Positions 36,371 through 45,152 of a stretch of 61,831 nt of DNA are shown here, one piece after another; position 1 is the stretch's first letter; the number at the start of each line of letters is the position of its first letter. The position numbers were made by a program, and so were the translations under genes. The notes under the pieces were generated by a model, which was given only the letters and a program-made list of their open reading frames with translations, did not search any database and was not told the origin of the DNA. This stretch comes from Levilactobacillus spicheri DSM 15429 (GTDB lineage: Bacteria > Bacillota > Bacilli > Lactobacillales > Lactobacillaceae): contig NZ_AZFC01000035.1 of NCBI RefSeq assembly GCF_001435095.1, positions 538,605 to 600,435 of the forward strand. Reading direction: 5' to 3'.

Positions 36371-36621
36371 TATATATATCTCCCCATAAATATAGTATTT
36401 TGGTACGGGGATAGTATACCAAGCTCCCTTACAATCAAAAACCTTTATCTCCACTTTTCACTAAATCCGCTATGAATTAGTTTATAAAAAGAGAGGTCAA
36501 TCCTTGCTACTATAGCCTTTCGAGGCTCTCAAATTTAGTTAACAGCTCATGTCAGTTATTCCCTGTTTAACTTCCTCAGTTGATTTTGGCCCGTTCTACC
36601 GCACTTTCCAGCCCTGAAGAT

Positions 36622-36654
36622 AAAAAAAGAACCGATCCACGCCGGACCGGTTCC
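36622..36654 (-). terminator. Terminator of S-layer gene 5
   Basis: GGAACCGGTCC / GATCGGTTC stem followed by seven T on the minus strand. Confidence 0.9.
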
Positions 36655-36684
36655 CTGAAATCATCTATGCCACTTAATCTGAAA

Positions 36685-38091
36685 TTAGCCGATGTAGTTG
36701 GTGTTTCCAGAGTTAACAGTCGTCGATGGTGCAGCGCCGCTAACCTTCGTCTGCGTGTAGAACAATTGCAGTTGGTCACCGAACTTAGCATTCGCGTTGG
36801 CATCTTTGGTATCCTTAGCGTCAAAGATGTAGTCGTAGTGGTAAGCCTTACCTTCAGAATCCGTTTGGGTTACCCCAATTAGCCGATAAAGCTTATTAGC
36901 ACCGGCAACTGACGGATTTTCAGCGAATAAATCGTTCGTTGTAAAGTCCCGCACTGGATTACTCGTTGCCGAGAGGACCGACTGCCCAGCCTGCCCCGCA
37001 AAGATCGATTGTTGCTTAGCATCCAAGGATGGGAAAGCGCCGTTGTTCAAATCAGCTGCGGAGAAGGTCCCAGTATTGGTAATCGCATCACCTGTAGTCT
37101 TAAAGGCAACCTTCGAAACAGCGGCTTGAACGACCTTAACTTGAACAGTACTACCGTAAGTTGCGGATGAAATCTTACCAGCAGTCGGATCAACCATGTA
37201 CCCAGTCGGCACGTTGGCTTGCGCGAAGGCATTCAACGCAGTCAAATCACCGGTCTTGGCAGGTGTATTCCCAGAGGCAGCCACGTCAGCAGACAATGTT
37301 TGTCCCGACTTGGTCCCAGTTGCGGCCGTGATAAAGGTCTTCGCGGATCCAACCGGACTGTAACTACTGTCGACGTACTTCACAGTGACACTGTTATCCG
37401 CAGTCGCGGTTGGCGCTGGCGTGGTGTTGCTCAGGCCGCCCGCGTAGATCCAGCCGTTAACGGAGTTGTTGCTGGCATCGACCACGTGATAGTACAAGCT
37501 GCCTTCACGGGTCTTGGTTGCAGCTTGGTCGACCGTGAACTTATCAGTCTTGGAAGCCCCGTACAAGCTGACCTTCGAAGCACCGTATTGGGTGTACTTC
37601 GGCGCAGTCCACAAGGTGTTTTGCGAGACGTTCTTCAGATAGTAGTTGTTGACTTGGGCGGGCAAATTAGCCGGTGTCGTCGTGTTGGCCGACTTGATGC
37701 CGCCAGCGAATTCACTGACAGACTTCCCACCGTAAACGTAGCCACGGTACTTGCCGTTCATGGTCACAACCCGGAAGTAGACGGAACCCCGGTTCGTGGT
37801 CTTGACCCCGTAAGCCCGGAAGTAGTCTGCGGACGACTTCGAGGATGCTAACTTTGCCATCGTGGCTTTAGAAGCCACGACCCGGGCACCCTTCAAAGTC
37901 CCTGGTTGGTTGTACAAAGCGTTGGTCCCGGTTGCCGCGACGTTACGCTTAGTGGGGTCTGTCTTCAGTGTTTGGTAGGCACCGGCAGTAGCATAGGACT
38001 TAGCTGAAGCAGTCGTGGAAACCGTTGCAACGGCACCAAAACTTAATGCAGCGAGGCCCAAGTAAAGAGACTTCTTTAAACTTGATTGCAT
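36685..38091 (-). CDS. slpA: S-layer family protein 5, probable main S-layer protein
   Basis: 468 residues, closest in length and sequence to L. brevis SlpA as I know it. Signal peptide [28 protein letters not shown], then [104 protein letters not shown] and [14 protein letters not shown]. The variable C-terminus is shared in part with paralogue 1 ([28 protein letters not shown]). GGAGG precedes the ATG at 38091. It has the best promoter of the five and is the most upstream gene of the series. The slpA name is by resemblance. Confidence 0.9.
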   Translation of the reverse strand: MQSSLKKSLYLGLAALSFGAVATVSTTASAKSYATAGAYQTLKTDPTKRNVAATGTNALYNQPGTLKGARVVASKATMAKLASSKSSADYFRAYGVKTTNRGSVYFRVVTMNGKYRGYVYGGKSVSEFAGGIKSANTTTPANLPAQVNNYYLKNVSQNTLWTAPKYTQYGASKVSLYGASKTDKFTVDQAATKTREGSLYYHVVDASNNSVNGWIYAGGLSNTTPAPTATADNSVTVKYVDSSYSPVGSAKTFITAATGTKSGQTLSADVAASGNTPAKTGDLTALNAFAQANVPTGYMVDPTAGKISSATYGSTVQVKVVQAAVSKVAFKTTGDAITNTGTFSAADLNNGAFPSLDAKQQSIFAGQAGQSVLSATSNPVRDFTTNDLFAENPSVAGANKLYRLIGVTQTDSEGKAYHYDYIFDAKDTKDANANAKFGDQLQLFYTQTKVSGAAPSTTVNSGNTNYIG

Positions 38092-38138
38092 AAATTTCTT
38101 CCTCCAAACATAATGTATGTAATCTATCAAGCAAGAAT

Positions 38139-38167
38139 AGTATACATTAAATTAGAAAATTTGTTAA
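38139..38167 (-). promoter_or_regulatory. Promoter of S-layer gene 5
   Basis: TTAACA (38162-38167), 17-bp spacer, TATACT (38139-38144), the closest to consensus among the S-layer genes; leader of about 40 nt. Confidence 0.85.
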
Positions 38168-38414
38168 GATTTAATTCTTAAGCATCCTAATTGGTGTTGT
38201 CTATCCCTCAATTACAACTAAAATTATAGCCAGTCTTCGGTAATTAAACAAGGAATACGCTTTAAATGTAGTTCTAATGAAACAATAAATGGTTTTCTGT
38301 AATATCACTGTCACATAAGCGGTGAGTTGTTCCCTTTTTGACCATTTGGACGGCTTCTTAATAAGTTTACTTATTCGCAACCTTTTAAAGCGTCATTAAG
38401 GTAAGCGTCTTTAC
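38168..38414. other. Intergenic
   Basis: About 250 bp between two divergent promoters; AT-rich, with no feature I can support. Confidence 0.4.
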
Positions 38415-38443
38415 TTGAGCTTTGCCGGTTTGGGCGTTAGACT
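38415..38443 (+). promoter_or_regulatory. Promoter of the very small peptide gene
   Basis: TTGAGC (38415-38420), 17-bp spacer, TAGACT (38438-38443). Confidence 0.65.
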
Positions 38444-38474
38444 AGCTTTATCAAACGAAAGGGGGTGATGCTTT

Positions 38475-38531
38475 TTGGCTATTGGAAATAGTCTTAAGGT
38501 CATCGCTTCCGCGGAGAACGGAAACGATTAA
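38475..38531 (+). CDS. 18-residue peptide, candidate
   Basis: A compact transcription unit: promoter, AAAGGGGGTG ribosome site, a TTG-started frame at 7-8 nt reading MAIGNSLKVIASAENGND, then a U-tailed hairpin (38544-38573). An ATG nearer the ribosome site gives only a 7-residue peptide (MLFGYWK), so which frame is used is uncertain. The peptide is polar at its C-terminus and has no export signal. It could be a small regulatory peptide or part of a type I toxin-antitoxin-like locus. I do not recognise it. Confidence 0.35.
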   Translation: MAIGNSLKVIASAENGND

Positions 38532-38543
38532 CCTTCAAGCGAG

Positions 38544-38573
38544 GGGTCGGCAAATGATCTGTCGGTCCTTTTT
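38544..38573 (+). terminator. Terminator of the very small peptide gene
   Basis: GGGTCGGC / GTCGGTCC stem (three G-U pairs) followed by TTTTT. Confidence 0.6.
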
Positions 38574-38636
38574 GTTTGTCAAAATAACGGGATTCGTTAA
38601 TTAGTTGAGGTATCCCTAATTTTATTCTCCAATATG

Positions 38637-38665
38637 TTGTAACTTGTTCCCGCATCCCCTATAAT
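38637..38665 (+). promoter_or_regulatory. Promoter of the 77-residue protein gene
   Basis: TTGTAA (38637-38642), 17-bp spacer, TATAAT (38660-38665). Confidence 0.85.
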
Positions 38666-38685
38666 GCGAATTGGAGGTGCGGGAT

Positions 38686-38919
38686 ATGTTAACAATTTAT
38701 GTTGATCCGAAGAAGCAAGATCAAGTCGTTCGCCTATCTGATCAGGACCGCGGTTACCTAGCCGTGACCAAAACCACGGAGGGCCCAGTACGGTATACCT
38801 TCACGTTCACGGGTCACGCCCATCCAAGTTTCTGGCACGATGGCGCGCTGAGTGACGGCCTAGAAGAGACCGTGCAAAGCATTGACGGCACCCAGAAGTA
38901 CCAGATTCTCTTCCGTTGA
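38686..38919 (+). CDS. 77-residue protein, unknown
   Basis: The ATG at 38686 has GGAGG 8 nt upstream and a very short leader after a consensus promoter. The product is soluble and beta-rich (MLTIYVDPKKQDQVVRL, VRYTFTFTGHAHPSFWHDG), with no signal peptide. It stands alone with its own terminator. I do not recognise a family. Confidence 0.8.
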   Translation: MLTIYVDPKKQDQVVRLSDQDRGYLAVTKTTEGPVRYTFTFTGHAHPSFWHDGALSDGLEETVQSIDGTQKYQILFR

Positions 38920-38989
38920 TGCGTTGATTTGTCGGATTTAATTCGTCGACCATTGCTTCCGAGACATCAGCCCATCAACGACTGATCCA

Positions 38990-39036
38990 AATTCCCCGGT
39001 AACGCCCTATCAGCCACGCGTTACCGGGGAATTTTG
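38990..39036 (+). terminator. Terminator of the 77-residue protein gene
   Basis: Perfect 15-bp stem AATTCCCCGGTAACG (38990-39004 / 39019-39033) followed by TTTTG. Confidence 0.88.
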
Positions 39037-39372
39037 TCATGTTGATTCTTACTCGGCAACCGTGCTCTCTACCGGTTACCATTAATTTTTCACTGATATT
39101 TTATTTGGCTGGCTTGATGACGCCTCTTCATTTAGTTCCCCAGGTACTATCATCCCTGTAACTAATTATTCCAATATATTAATGAAGAAAATGATCACTG
39201 AAATTCTAACAGACCATCAAGAAAAAACGACTCTCCTGATACCATCTCAGCATCTGTCACTAAATCCAACGACAGTTTATACCGACCTATTCAGCCAACA
39301 ATCAAGTCATTCTCAGATTTGTCCCGTCTGAAATATCCCTCCAAACTTTCCTATCCCTTCCCCTCAAAAAAC
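39037..39372. other. Intergenic
   Basis: About 335 AT-rich bases with no coding frame or RNA I can support; a TATACT -10 for the next gene lies at its right edge. Confidence 0.4.
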
Positions 39373-39408
39373 GGTATACTAAAATTAACATCGGGGAGGA
39401 AAACATTT

Positions 39409-39885
39409 ATGAAATTAACTGTTCGCAAATTAACTTTAGGTATTCTCGCCTTTACCGTTATCTTCATCCTTTGGGGTGGAACATCGTCGTTTGCCGCTAA
39501 ACTGGCCACTACCCCGGCCAGTATACGTGGCACCTGGGTCAAGGTGGATAATAACGGGGAGATTCACCACGTCTTATCCATTAAGAAGCACGCCGTCACC
39601 GACGCCTACCTCAATAGCCAGGGGGATGTGGCGCTAGGGCGTAGTTGGGTCACCGGTCGGTCTTTTGGCAAGAAGAGTGTCCTGTACGTCTCACGTCGTT
39701 CGGCCGCTGGCTACTGGACCATTGGTCAAATTGGCCATCCCAAGCACCAATTAAAGCTACAGCGGGTTCCAGCATACAAGCACGTCAAGATCATTGCTGC
39801 CTACAGCACCAAGACGAAGCCGCGACACACGTTTTACTACGAGAGCAAATCGTTCTCTAAGTACGTTCAGAGTTTAGAAAAATAG
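39409..39885 (+). CDS. Small secreted protein, unknown
   Basis: 158 residues with a signal peptide (KLTVRKLTLGILAFTVIFILWGGTSSFAAK) and a basic, beta-rich mature part (RGTWVKVDNNGEIHHVLSIKKHAV, FGKKSVLYVSRRS, RHTFYYESKSFSKYV). The ATG at 39409 has GGGGAGG upstream. It is a distant paralogue of the next gene (both have an RGT[WY] motif after the signal peptide, similar length and a His/Lys-rich C-terminus). Probably an exported wall-associated protein. Confidence 0.85.
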   Translation: MKLTVRKLTLGILAFTVIFILWGGTSSFAAKLATTPASIRGTWVKVDNNGEIHHVLSIKKHAVTDAYLNSQGDVALGRSWVTGRSFGKKSVLYVSRRSAAGYWTIGQIGHPKHQLKLQRVPAYKHVKIIAAYSTKTKPRHTFYYESKSFSKYVQSLEK

Positions 39886-39924
39886 ATGACTCGTCCTTAT
39901 CATAAATAAAGGGAGATACATACC

Positions 39925-40401
39925 ATGAAAAAGAAGACCGTTGTTAAGTTATTGATCATTGCCGCATTTTGTCTCATCGGTGTCTCCATCAATCAATCCA
40001 GTGCCGATGCTGCCTCCTGGCACAAGGGAACGCCTAAGGTCTTACGGGGCACTTACCAAGGTAAGCGAACCAGCTCAGCTGAGGGATTCGGCTACTTTTA
40101 CAAGATTGCTAGCAAGCACTACATCATTCAATATTCCAATATGTCCCAAATAAAGACGGTCAATCTTAAGTATAAGAAGCTGCGGACTCACGTCTACCGT
40201 ATCGTGGGCCATACCCAAAAAAGTGGCATGGTCTTAGGCGGTCATAGTGACAGCGTTCTTTACCGTAAGGGCAAGTTGTTACTACTCACCGACTATGCTT
40301 CCTACAAAAAAGAAAAGATGAACGCCTTCAAGTACAGCTTGAAGAATCCCGCTAAGAAGACCACTCACATTAAAGATGGTGGCGCAATCGTTCATATGTA
40401 A
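39925..40401 (+). CDS. Small secreted protein, unknown
   Basis: 158 residues with a signal peptide (VVKLLIIAAFCLIGVSINQSSADAAS) and the same overall plan as the preceding gene (KVLRGTYQGKRTS, YKIASKHYIIQYS, YKKLRTHVYRIVGHTQ). AGGGAG precedes the ATG. It is 39 nt downstream of its paralogue, so the two are probably co-transcribed. Function unknown. Confidence 0.85.
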   Translation: MKKKTVVKLLIIAAFCLIGVSINQSSADAASWHKGTPKVLRGTYQGKRTSSAEGFGYFYKIASKHYIIQYSNMSQIKTVNLKYKKLRTHVYRIVGHTQKSGMVLGGHSDSVLYRKGKLLLLTDYASYKKEKMNAFKYSLKNPAKKTTHIKDGGAIVHM

Positions 40402-40444
40402 ACCGGAAACCCGACCAGTGGGTTTATTGATTCAAAACGACAAT

Positions 40445-40497
40445 AAATAGCCTAGAACTCCTTATCGTTAAAGCGATGGCGGGTTCTAGGCTATTTT
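40445..40497 (+). terminator. Terminator of the secreted-protein pair
   Basis: AAATAGCCTAGAAC / GTTCTAGGCTATTTT stem with a T tail, just before the CRISPR array. Confidence 0.85.
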
Positions 40498-40534
40498 CGT
40501 TAATATTCCAAAGGTGGTCACTTTTGCTTCTGAG

Positions 40535-41418
40535 AAAATTCCCCCACATGCGTGGGGAATACTTACCCTTAAGACCGCTGCTACTGACTGTAACCGGGTC
40601 ACCCCCACACGTGTGGGGAATACTTGATTAAGCTGGCATCCATGGCCGCCGCCTCGGGATCACCCCCACACGTGTGGGGAATACCCATCTGAAGGTGTCC
40701 CGCATGTCCTCGAACCAGGATCACCCCCACACGTGTGGGGAATACCGGCGTGAGACCGGGTCAGGCTTGCCGTTATCGGGATCACCCCCACACGTGTGGG
40801 GAATACTCAGGATAGTTGGCCGGGTCATGGCTGACCTGGGGATCACCCCCACACGTGTGGGGAATACCCCCGAATTTTAATCAACTTTGTGAATTTATCA
40901 GGATCACCCCCACACGTGTGGGGAATACATTTCCACACCGTTTTTAGCGGCGAACGCTCTAGGATCACCCCCACACGTGTGGGGAATACTCAATGATGGT
41001 CTTAAAGATAACGACAATCACAGGATCACCCCCACACGTGTGGGGAATACAAAGACGGGTTGGAGGTCCAACTCGGAGACTGGGGATCACCCCCACACGT
41101 GTGGGGAATACTTGATTCGTTCGTCCAACGCCGTCGTGTAGGCGGGATCACCCCCACACGTGTGGGGAATACACCAGAGCTTGGTATCGAACCATGTACG
41201 GGTCGGGATCACCCCCACACGTGTGGGGAATACGACAAGGAACTGGCTTTAACGGTCTCTAACTTTGGGATCACCCCCACACGTGTGGGGAATACGTATC
41301 ACGCTGTACCGTCAGACGATCCTGTCCGGGATCACCCCCACACGTGTGGGGAATACCAAAGTGGTGTTGTCGACGTATTCGCCCAGCAGAGGATCACCCC
41401 CACACGTGTGGGGAATAC
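40535..41418 (-). CRISPR. Type I-E CRISPR array, 15 repeats and 14 spacers
   Basis: 28-bp repeats with the palindromic core CCCCACACGTGTGGGG; the plus strand starts GGATCAC and ends AATAC. Spacers are 33 nt, two are 34 nt (41234-41267 and 41357-41390). Read as the complement (GTATTCCCC...GTGATCC) the repeat matches the usual orientation for type I-E arrays of lactobacilli, so transcription is on the minus strand. The repeat at 40535-40562 is degenerate in its first bases and core and the one at 40596 has one change, marking the old (trailer) end. No cas gene lies in the window. Confidence 0.98.
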
Positions 41419-41700
41419 ACTAAGTAAATACCGTTAAATCAACGTTTTAGAAATCATCATTGCCGTATTTTCATTAACTTACAATTTACTACATTCATCA
41501 TACGCCCGTATTAGCCCACCAGCAATTCTAATCACATCTACCCAATCAGCATTTAATCGCTTCATTGAAAAATATCGTGCGCTCAACCAGTCAATGAAGG
41601 GGGAATATCTAATCGAAAACAATCAATTTTTCCTGACCGTGACCCCACTTTTGTCAAAACGTCCCCTAAACGGAACCGTTTGAGCGCTCTAATTGATCAA
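41419..41700 (-). other. CRISPR leader
   Basis: AT-rich stretch following the youngest repeat. Parts of it (GTTAAATCAACGTTTTAGAA; ATTCATCATACGCCC; CCCAATCAGCATTTAA) recur after the second array at 43585-43720, which identifies it as a leader. A 9-bp inverted repeat (CTTCATTGA, 41560-41568 / 41591-41599) lies inside. Confidence 0.75.
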
Positions 41701-41917
41701 TTGAATATATACTATAATTGGTGTTATCAGTTAATGTTTAATTATTAAATATAGGAGGAAGTGAAATTAATCATCTATAAATTTATCTTTTGAGGTTCCT
41801 TCTGAATCAATTCTTACATAGTCACTGCTTCAGAAGCACCGACGCTGTCGCCAACCCCAAAGATTCTCAAAATGTTTCAGTTAGTCTACTGACAGACATA
41901 AATTAAGGGGTGAAATC
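41701..41917 (+). promoter_or_regulatory. Upstream region of the DUF5776 adhesin gene
   Basis: TATAAT at 41710-41715 starts a leader of about 200 nt. It contains AGGAGGAA followed by GTG and only ten codons (41758-), perhaps a leader peptide or the remnant of a gene start. Confidence 0.4.
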
Positions 41918-43438
41918 ATGAAATTATCTAGAATTTTAAAAATGCTACTTTTAAGCATGGCCCTCATTCTCTCTTTTCTAGCCGTCCCACCAATTTCGAC
42001 TCAAGCCTCAACCGATGGCAGTACCATCGTAGAGTTTTATGGTCCAAATCAACCTATCGTGGATGGCAAAAACTACACGCAGGCCATCACATTTTTACCA
42101 AACATTACTGAACAGTCATCTGTTAGTGATCTAACCGATGACCAACAAGTTCCTGACTCTATCGTCGCTATGCTGCCGATCATGAACCAACTGGCGAACA
42201 ATTACCTGACTCCCGCCCAATTTATTTCGGCTGTCAAAAATCAGCTGGGAGTGACATACGCCGAAAGCGACATCACTGAAAGTACAGAGGTTTTCCAGGG
42301 TTACTCCGTGAACGATGGTGAAATAGCCAAATTACCAACCGAAAAACTCACCCTTTTAAAAGAACCAAACATTTACTACGTCGTCATCCCCGCCCACAAG
42401 AACAATTCGGCTGCAACTAAAACTGTGACCGTTAAAGATGTTGCGGGTAACGTTCTCGAATCTCGTAACGTCACTGGCAATATTAACGACAGTGGACAAT
42501 TTATTTTGAATGACAGCTACTTTACGGATAGTAATGACGCATTGGTCACCTCAAATCATCAACTAGTGACCATCACCCCCAATGACTATCTAAAGAAAAA
42601 GCTCAATCTCTCGCTTTATGGATTTGATCTCACATTAGATGGACAGACCAATACTACCTACACGCTGGTTCCGAAGACACCCGTTGCCGTCACAATTCAC
42701 TACCGCTCCACGACCGGCAAGACTCTCGCGGCGGATAAGACCGTGAGTGGGGTTACGTTAACCCAACAAACTCTCGCGGCGCCAGCAATTAAAGGGTACA
42801 CTGCCAAGGCCCCGACGGCCACTATCACTTTTGGGACCGATTCTGATGCCACCTTTACCTATACCCAAGATGCCGCAACATCGAGTAGTAGCTCCTCAGC
42901 TGTAGTGGATTCGTCTTCGTTTAATTCATCTTCTTCAGTTACCTCATCCTCTTCAACCGCCTCAACATCGTCAACGACAACAGCACCGACCAAGGTCTTT
43001 CAGCCAATTCAAATTTATGTAAAGAAGGGGCTCTATACTTATCAGCACCCGACCTTTAAGAGGAGTGAGCGGGTTCATCACTTTGCTGAGCTACCGCAAA
43101 AAGGACGGATATTTACAGTCGTGGGAACGGCTAAATCTAAGTCCGGCATTCTCCGCTACCAGTTAAATAATGGCACCTATATCACGGCCAATTCTGACTA
43201 CGTTGCCAACCTTTACTGGCAAGGCAGCAGCTACACTAAGCTGAAGGTTACCAACACTAAGGGTGCTTACCAGTATCGGTCAGCGACCCTGGCTAAGAAG
43301 AACCGCGGCAAGTTCTTGAAGAAGGGAACCACGGTCAAGGTCACCAAGCTGGTTCGCCGAGGAACAATGACCCGGTACCAGTTAGCGAACGGACAGTATT
43401 TGACCGGGAATAAAAAGGTCGTTTCAATGGCGAAATAA
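41918..43438 (+). CDS. Secreted adhesin with MucBP-like and DUF5776 domains
   Basis: 506 residues: signal peptide (LLSMALILSFLAVPPISTQAS), a unique N-terminal part, a MucBP-like repeat near 247-308 (VTIHYRSTTGKTLAADKTVSG...YTAKAPTATITF), a serine/threonine linker (about 312-350) and a C-terminal DUF5776 module (IYVKKGLYTYQHPTFKRSERVHHF...). The module is shared with the adhesin at 55192. No LPxTG. AAGGGGTG precedes the ATG. It lies between the two CRISPR arrays, so it may have inserted there. Probably binds the wall through DUF5776 and mucus or a polymer through MucBP. Confidence 0.85.
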   Translation: MKLSRILKMLLLSMALILSFLAVPPISTQASTDGSTIVEFYGPNQPIVDGKNYTQAITFLPNITEQSSVSDLTDDQQVPDSIVAMLPIMNQLANNYLTPAQFISAVKNQLGVTYAESDITESTEVFQGYSVNDGEIAKLPTEKLTLLKEPNIYYVVIPAHKNNSAATKTVTVKDVAGNVLESRNVTGNINDSGQFILNDSYFTDSNDALVTSNHQLVTITPNDYLKKKLNLSLYGFDLTLDGQTNTTYTLVPKTPVAVTIHYRSTTGKTLAADKTVSGVTLTQQTLAAPAIKGYTAKAPTATITFGTDSDATFTYTQDAATSSSSSSAVVDSSSFNSSSSVTSSSSTASTSSTTTAPTKVFQPIQIYVKKGLYTYQHPTFKRSERVHHFAELPQKGRIFTVVGTAKSKSGILRYQLNNGTYITANSDYVANLYWQGSSYTKLKVTNTKGAYQYRSATLAKKNRGKFLKKGTTVKVTKLVRRGTMTRYQLANGQYLTGNKKVVSMAK

Positions 43439-43451
43439 ATTTTCAATATAT

Positions 43452-43488
43452 AAAGGCGTCACCATCCGGACTGAATGGTGACGCCTTT
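43452..43488 (+). terminator. Terminator of the adhesin gene
   Basis: Perfect 14-bp stem AAAGGCGTCACCAT (43452-43465 / 43475-43488). Confidence 0.8.
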
Positions 43489-43495
43489 GTCGTTA

Positions 43496-43584
43496 TTAGA
43501 CCCCCCACATGTGTGGGGAACACTGAAAGTTAGCTTTATGGCCGTTAGTAGACATAGGGTCACCCCCACACGTGTGGGGAACAC
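43496..43584 (-). CRISPR. Second array: two repeats, one 33-nt spacer
   Basis: The repeat at 43557-43584 is the same type I-E repeat with a GGG start and an AACAC end. The one at 43496-43523 is degenerate at its first bases, as expected for a trailer repeat. The spacer is 43524-43556. A leader related to that of the main array follows. Confidence 0.9.
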
Positions 43585-43734
43585 TAACCCAATCCCGCTA
43601 AATCAACATTTTAAGAATTCTAATTGTCGACTTTTTATCAACTTACCTCACTGCATTCATCATACGCCCATCCCACGTCTGCCACAATCCTAACCGTCCC
43701 CACCCCATCAGCAGTTTACCCGAAAAAGTTACCT
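43585..43734 (-). other. Leader of the second array
   Basis: Shares GCTAAATCAACATTTTAAGAA, CATTCATCATACGCCC and CCCATCAGCAGTTTA with the leader of the main array, in the same order and spacing. Confidence 0.7.
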
Positions 43735-43771
43735 AAAAAAGGCTAGCCAGAGGACAATCCTCTGACTAGCC
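43735..43771 (-). terminator. Terminator of the aminotransferase gene
   Basis: 14-bp near-perfect stem (43741-43754 / 43758-43771) followed by TTTTTT on the minus strand. Confidence 0.9.
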
Positions 43772-43778
43772 CTTCTGT

Positions 43779-44990
43779 TTACAGCACCGGATTCAACGCA
43801 TGCACCGCCGCCTTCAGCTGGTCGCCCAGCCGTCGCATCCCGCTGTCGATGGTTTGCGGGTCCAGGCCGCTGAAGCTCAGCCGCAGGGCGTTGTGCACGT
43901 CGCGGTTCGGGTAAAAGTTCGTCGCCGGCACGTAGGTCACGTGGGCCTCCGGACTAATGACGTCGCGCATCAGCTGCTCCGCGTCGATGCCCTGCGGCAG
44001 CGTGACCCAGTCGAAGAAGCCCCCCGCCGGTCGCGTATAGTGGGCCTCGTCCGGGAAGTAGGCCGCCAGCCCGCGCAGCATGGCGTCCCGTTGTTGCCGG
44101 TAGTGGGTCGTCATGTGAGCGATGTGCTGGTCGATGTCGTTAGCGTCCATGTAGGCGTTGATGGCCGCGTGGGTCACCCCGGTCGCCTCCAGGTCACTGG
44201 CCAGCCGGACCTTTAAGATGGCCTGCAGGATGGCGCCGTCCGCGACCAGCCAGCCGGTCCGCAGCGCCGGCATCAGGATCTTCGAGAAGCTCGACAGGAA
44301 GATCACCCGACCCTCGGTGTCAAAACTCTTGATGGCCGGCAGCGGGGCGTTTTCGTAACCCAGGTCCCGGTACGGGGTGTCCTCCAGGATGACAAAGTTG
44401 TAGCGGTTGGCCAAGGCCACCAGCTGTTGGCGCTTCGCCACGCTCATGGTGATGCCGGTCGGGTTGTGGTAATCCGGCACGGTGTACAGGAGCTTGATGC
44501 TCGGGTGGCGTTTCAACGTGGTCTCCAGGGCGTCCAGGTCCAGGCCGTCCGCCTGCAATGGCACCGCGTGGTAGTGCGGCTGGTACAGGTCGAAGGCCGC
44601 CAACGCCCCGATGTAGGTCGGCACCTCGACGGCAATGTCGTCGCCGGGGTCCAGCAGCGCCTTGGCCACCAGCTCGATGCCCTGCTGCCCACCGACCGTC
44701 AAGACGATGTGATCGGCCGTGGTGGTCACCTGCCCCCACTTCGCGATGCGGGCCACCAGCTTCTGCCGCAGCGCCGGGTTCCCCTGCGCGGACTGGTACT
44801 GAAAGAGGTGCGCGCCCTGCGTCTCGATGGCGGTGTTGAACGCCGCCTGGACCTCCTTGACCGGGAACAGCTGCTCGTTCGGGCTCCCCGCCGCAAAGGT
44901 CACCGCCGTGGGATCATCGTCCTGGGGAAACAAACCGGATAACGCCGATGAAACGTCTGGGTTGACGCGTTGCGCTAATAATTCTTTCAT
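43779..44990 (-). CDS. PLP-dependent aminotransferase, class I (LysN/MocR-domain type)
   Basis: 403 residues. It keeps FAAGSPNEQLFP near 33-44, QYQSAQGNPALRQKL near 74-88, the TVGGQQGIELVAKALLDPGDDIAVEVPTY stretch, the PLP-binding NPTG in VPDYHNPTGITM near 187-198, EDTPYRDL and the Schiff-base lysine in SSFSKILMPALRTGW near 252-266. Members act as 2-aminoadipate, aromatic or branched-chain aminotransferases; the substrate is not determined here. A frame extends to 45107, but the ATG at 44990 begins the family sequence and has AAAGGTG upstream. A LysR gene lies divergently. Confidence 0.9.
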   Translation of the reverse strand: MKELLAQRVNPDVSSALSGLFPQDDDPTAVTFAAGSPNEQLFPVKEVQAAFNTAIETQGAHLFQYQSAQGNPALRQKLVARIAKWGQVTTTADHIVLTVGGQQGIELVAKALLDPGDDIAVEVPTYIGALAAFDLYQPHYHAVPLQADGLDLDALETTLKRHPSIKLLYTVPDYHNPTGITMSVAKRQQLVALANRYNFVILEDTPYRDLGYENAPLPAIKSFDTEGRVIFLSSFSKILMPALRTGWLVADGAILQAILKVRLASDLEATGVTHAAINAYMDANDIDQHIAHMTTHYRQQRDAMLRGLAAYFPDEAHYTRPAGGFFDWVTLPQGIDAEQLMRDVISPEAHVTYVPATNFYPNRDVHNALRLSFSGLDPQTIDSGMRRLGDQLKAAVHALNPVL

Positions 44991-45152
44991 TGTAAGACAC
45001 ACCTTTCTAAGTCGGGTCGCTAGCCGGCCTAACCGTTCTTGTGGACTATCGCCTTTCTGCCTAGTATGATAGAATACTTCTGATGGAAAGTACAATTTAT
45101 TCATCACGTTTTTACGTGAACTTTATTCAACTTTAAACAGGAGGTGGCAACC

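Noticed and set aside
40674-41437. Open frames encoding ITPTRVGNT / HTCGEY-type repeated peptides
   Set aside because: They are translations of the CRISPR repeats and spacers, not genes.
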